DNA of 12,746 bases from Pseudomonadota bacterium (lineage in GTDB: Bacteria; Pseudomonadota; Alphaproteobacteria; Rhizobiales; Devosiaceae): NCBI GenBank assembly GCA_023390785.1, contig JAEWCE010000020.1:1-12746 (forward strand). The letters run 5' to 3'. Positions 12,562 to 12,746 of the stretch are shown piece after piece (the first letter of the stretch is position 1; each line of letters starts with the position of its first letter). Position numbers and translations under genes: made by a program. Below the pieces are notes generated by a model. The model did not search any database. It worked only from the letters and a program-made list of their open reading frames with translations, and was not told the origin of the DNA.

Positions 12562-12746
12562 TCAGTAGTGCGGGTATTGCATCAGGCTGGCGAGGCGGTA
12601 TTCGCTGACGCTTTCGATGTCGGCGCCGTCAGGTGGATATTTGCCGGCGAGGACGGCGGCGTCGCGCTCCTCGGTGCGGAGGCGGTCATCACGGGAGAAG
12701 AAGGCGCGCTTCTCGTCGGACTTGCGATCGTCGAACTTAAGCAGGT
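12562..12746 (-). CDS. C-terminal end of an unrecognised protein (runs off the right edge)
   Basis: About 61 codons are visible on the minus strand, ending in a TGA at 12562-12564. The translation is hydrophilic and charged, with KFDDRKSDEKRAFFSRDDR, then LRTEERDAAVLAGKYPPDG and the end RLASLMQYPHY. I cannot assign a family from this tail. Third positions are mostly G or C, as in a real gene here, and the stop lies only 18 bases beyond the uxuB stop, a normal tail-to-tail arrangement. There is no membrane segment in the part seen. Confidence 0.68.
   Translation of the reverse strand, partial: LLKFDDRKSDEKRAFFSRDDRLRTEERDAAVLAGKYPPDGADIESVSEYRLASLMQYPHY

Noticed and set aside
1..12746. CRISPR arrays, tRNA or rRNA genes, insertion sequences and attachment sites
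   Set aside because: I looked for regularly spaced repeats, tRNA-like cloverleaf ends and transposase or integrase motifs on both strands and found none that stood out.

Overview
The window is about 12.7 kb of GC-rich chromosome with tightly packed genes, many overlapping starts and stops, and frequent GTG/TTG starts. HrpB, the DHR-rich style of EpmA, the AtzG/AtzE pair and the UxaC sequence all point to an alphaproteobacterium, most likely Hyphomicrobiales (Devosia-like is my best guess; this is inference from protein style, not a computed placement). I see no insertion sequence, phage, CRISPR, rRNA or tRNA. It reads as ordinary core and catabolic chromosome rather than an island.

Layout from left to right. 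1-857 (-): the N-terminal 285 residues of the DEAH/DEFH helicase HrpB. 953-1806 (+): an unrecognised 124-residue helical protein overlapping by ATGA with a YjlB-like cupin. 1962-2867 (-): a cytoplasmic trypsin-like/PDZ protein in which all three catalytic positions appear replaced. 3099-3668 (-) and 3767-4807 (+): a divergent pair of elongation factor P and its lysyl-ligase EpmA; EF-P carries the modifiable Lys34. 4913-7636 (-): a 907-residue membrane c-di-GMP enzyme with CHASE, PAS, GGDEF and EAL domains, both catalytic signatures intact. 7938-9520 (+): an AtzG-like GatC-type subunit and an AtzE-family amidase, preceded by a 300-bp region with a strong terminator-like hairpin. 9698-12543 (+): uxaC and a mannitol-dehydrogenase-family gene, probably uxuB, which together would turn D-glucuronate into D-mannonate. 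12562-end (-): the C-terminus of an unrecognised protein.

Non-coding structure is the less ordinary part. A 71-bp intergenic repeat occurs at 3017-3087 and, in the opposite orientation, at 4826-4896; a more degenerate relative sits at 1892-1950 and a different GC-rich hairpin element at 9544-9590. All lie at the 3' ends of genes. A 16-bp near-palindrome lies over the likely -10 region of uxaC and is a good operator candidate for uronate control. No wholly new multi-gene system is evident; the best leads are the dead-protease/PDZ protein, the hairpin leader before the amidase, the uxaC operator and the repeat family.
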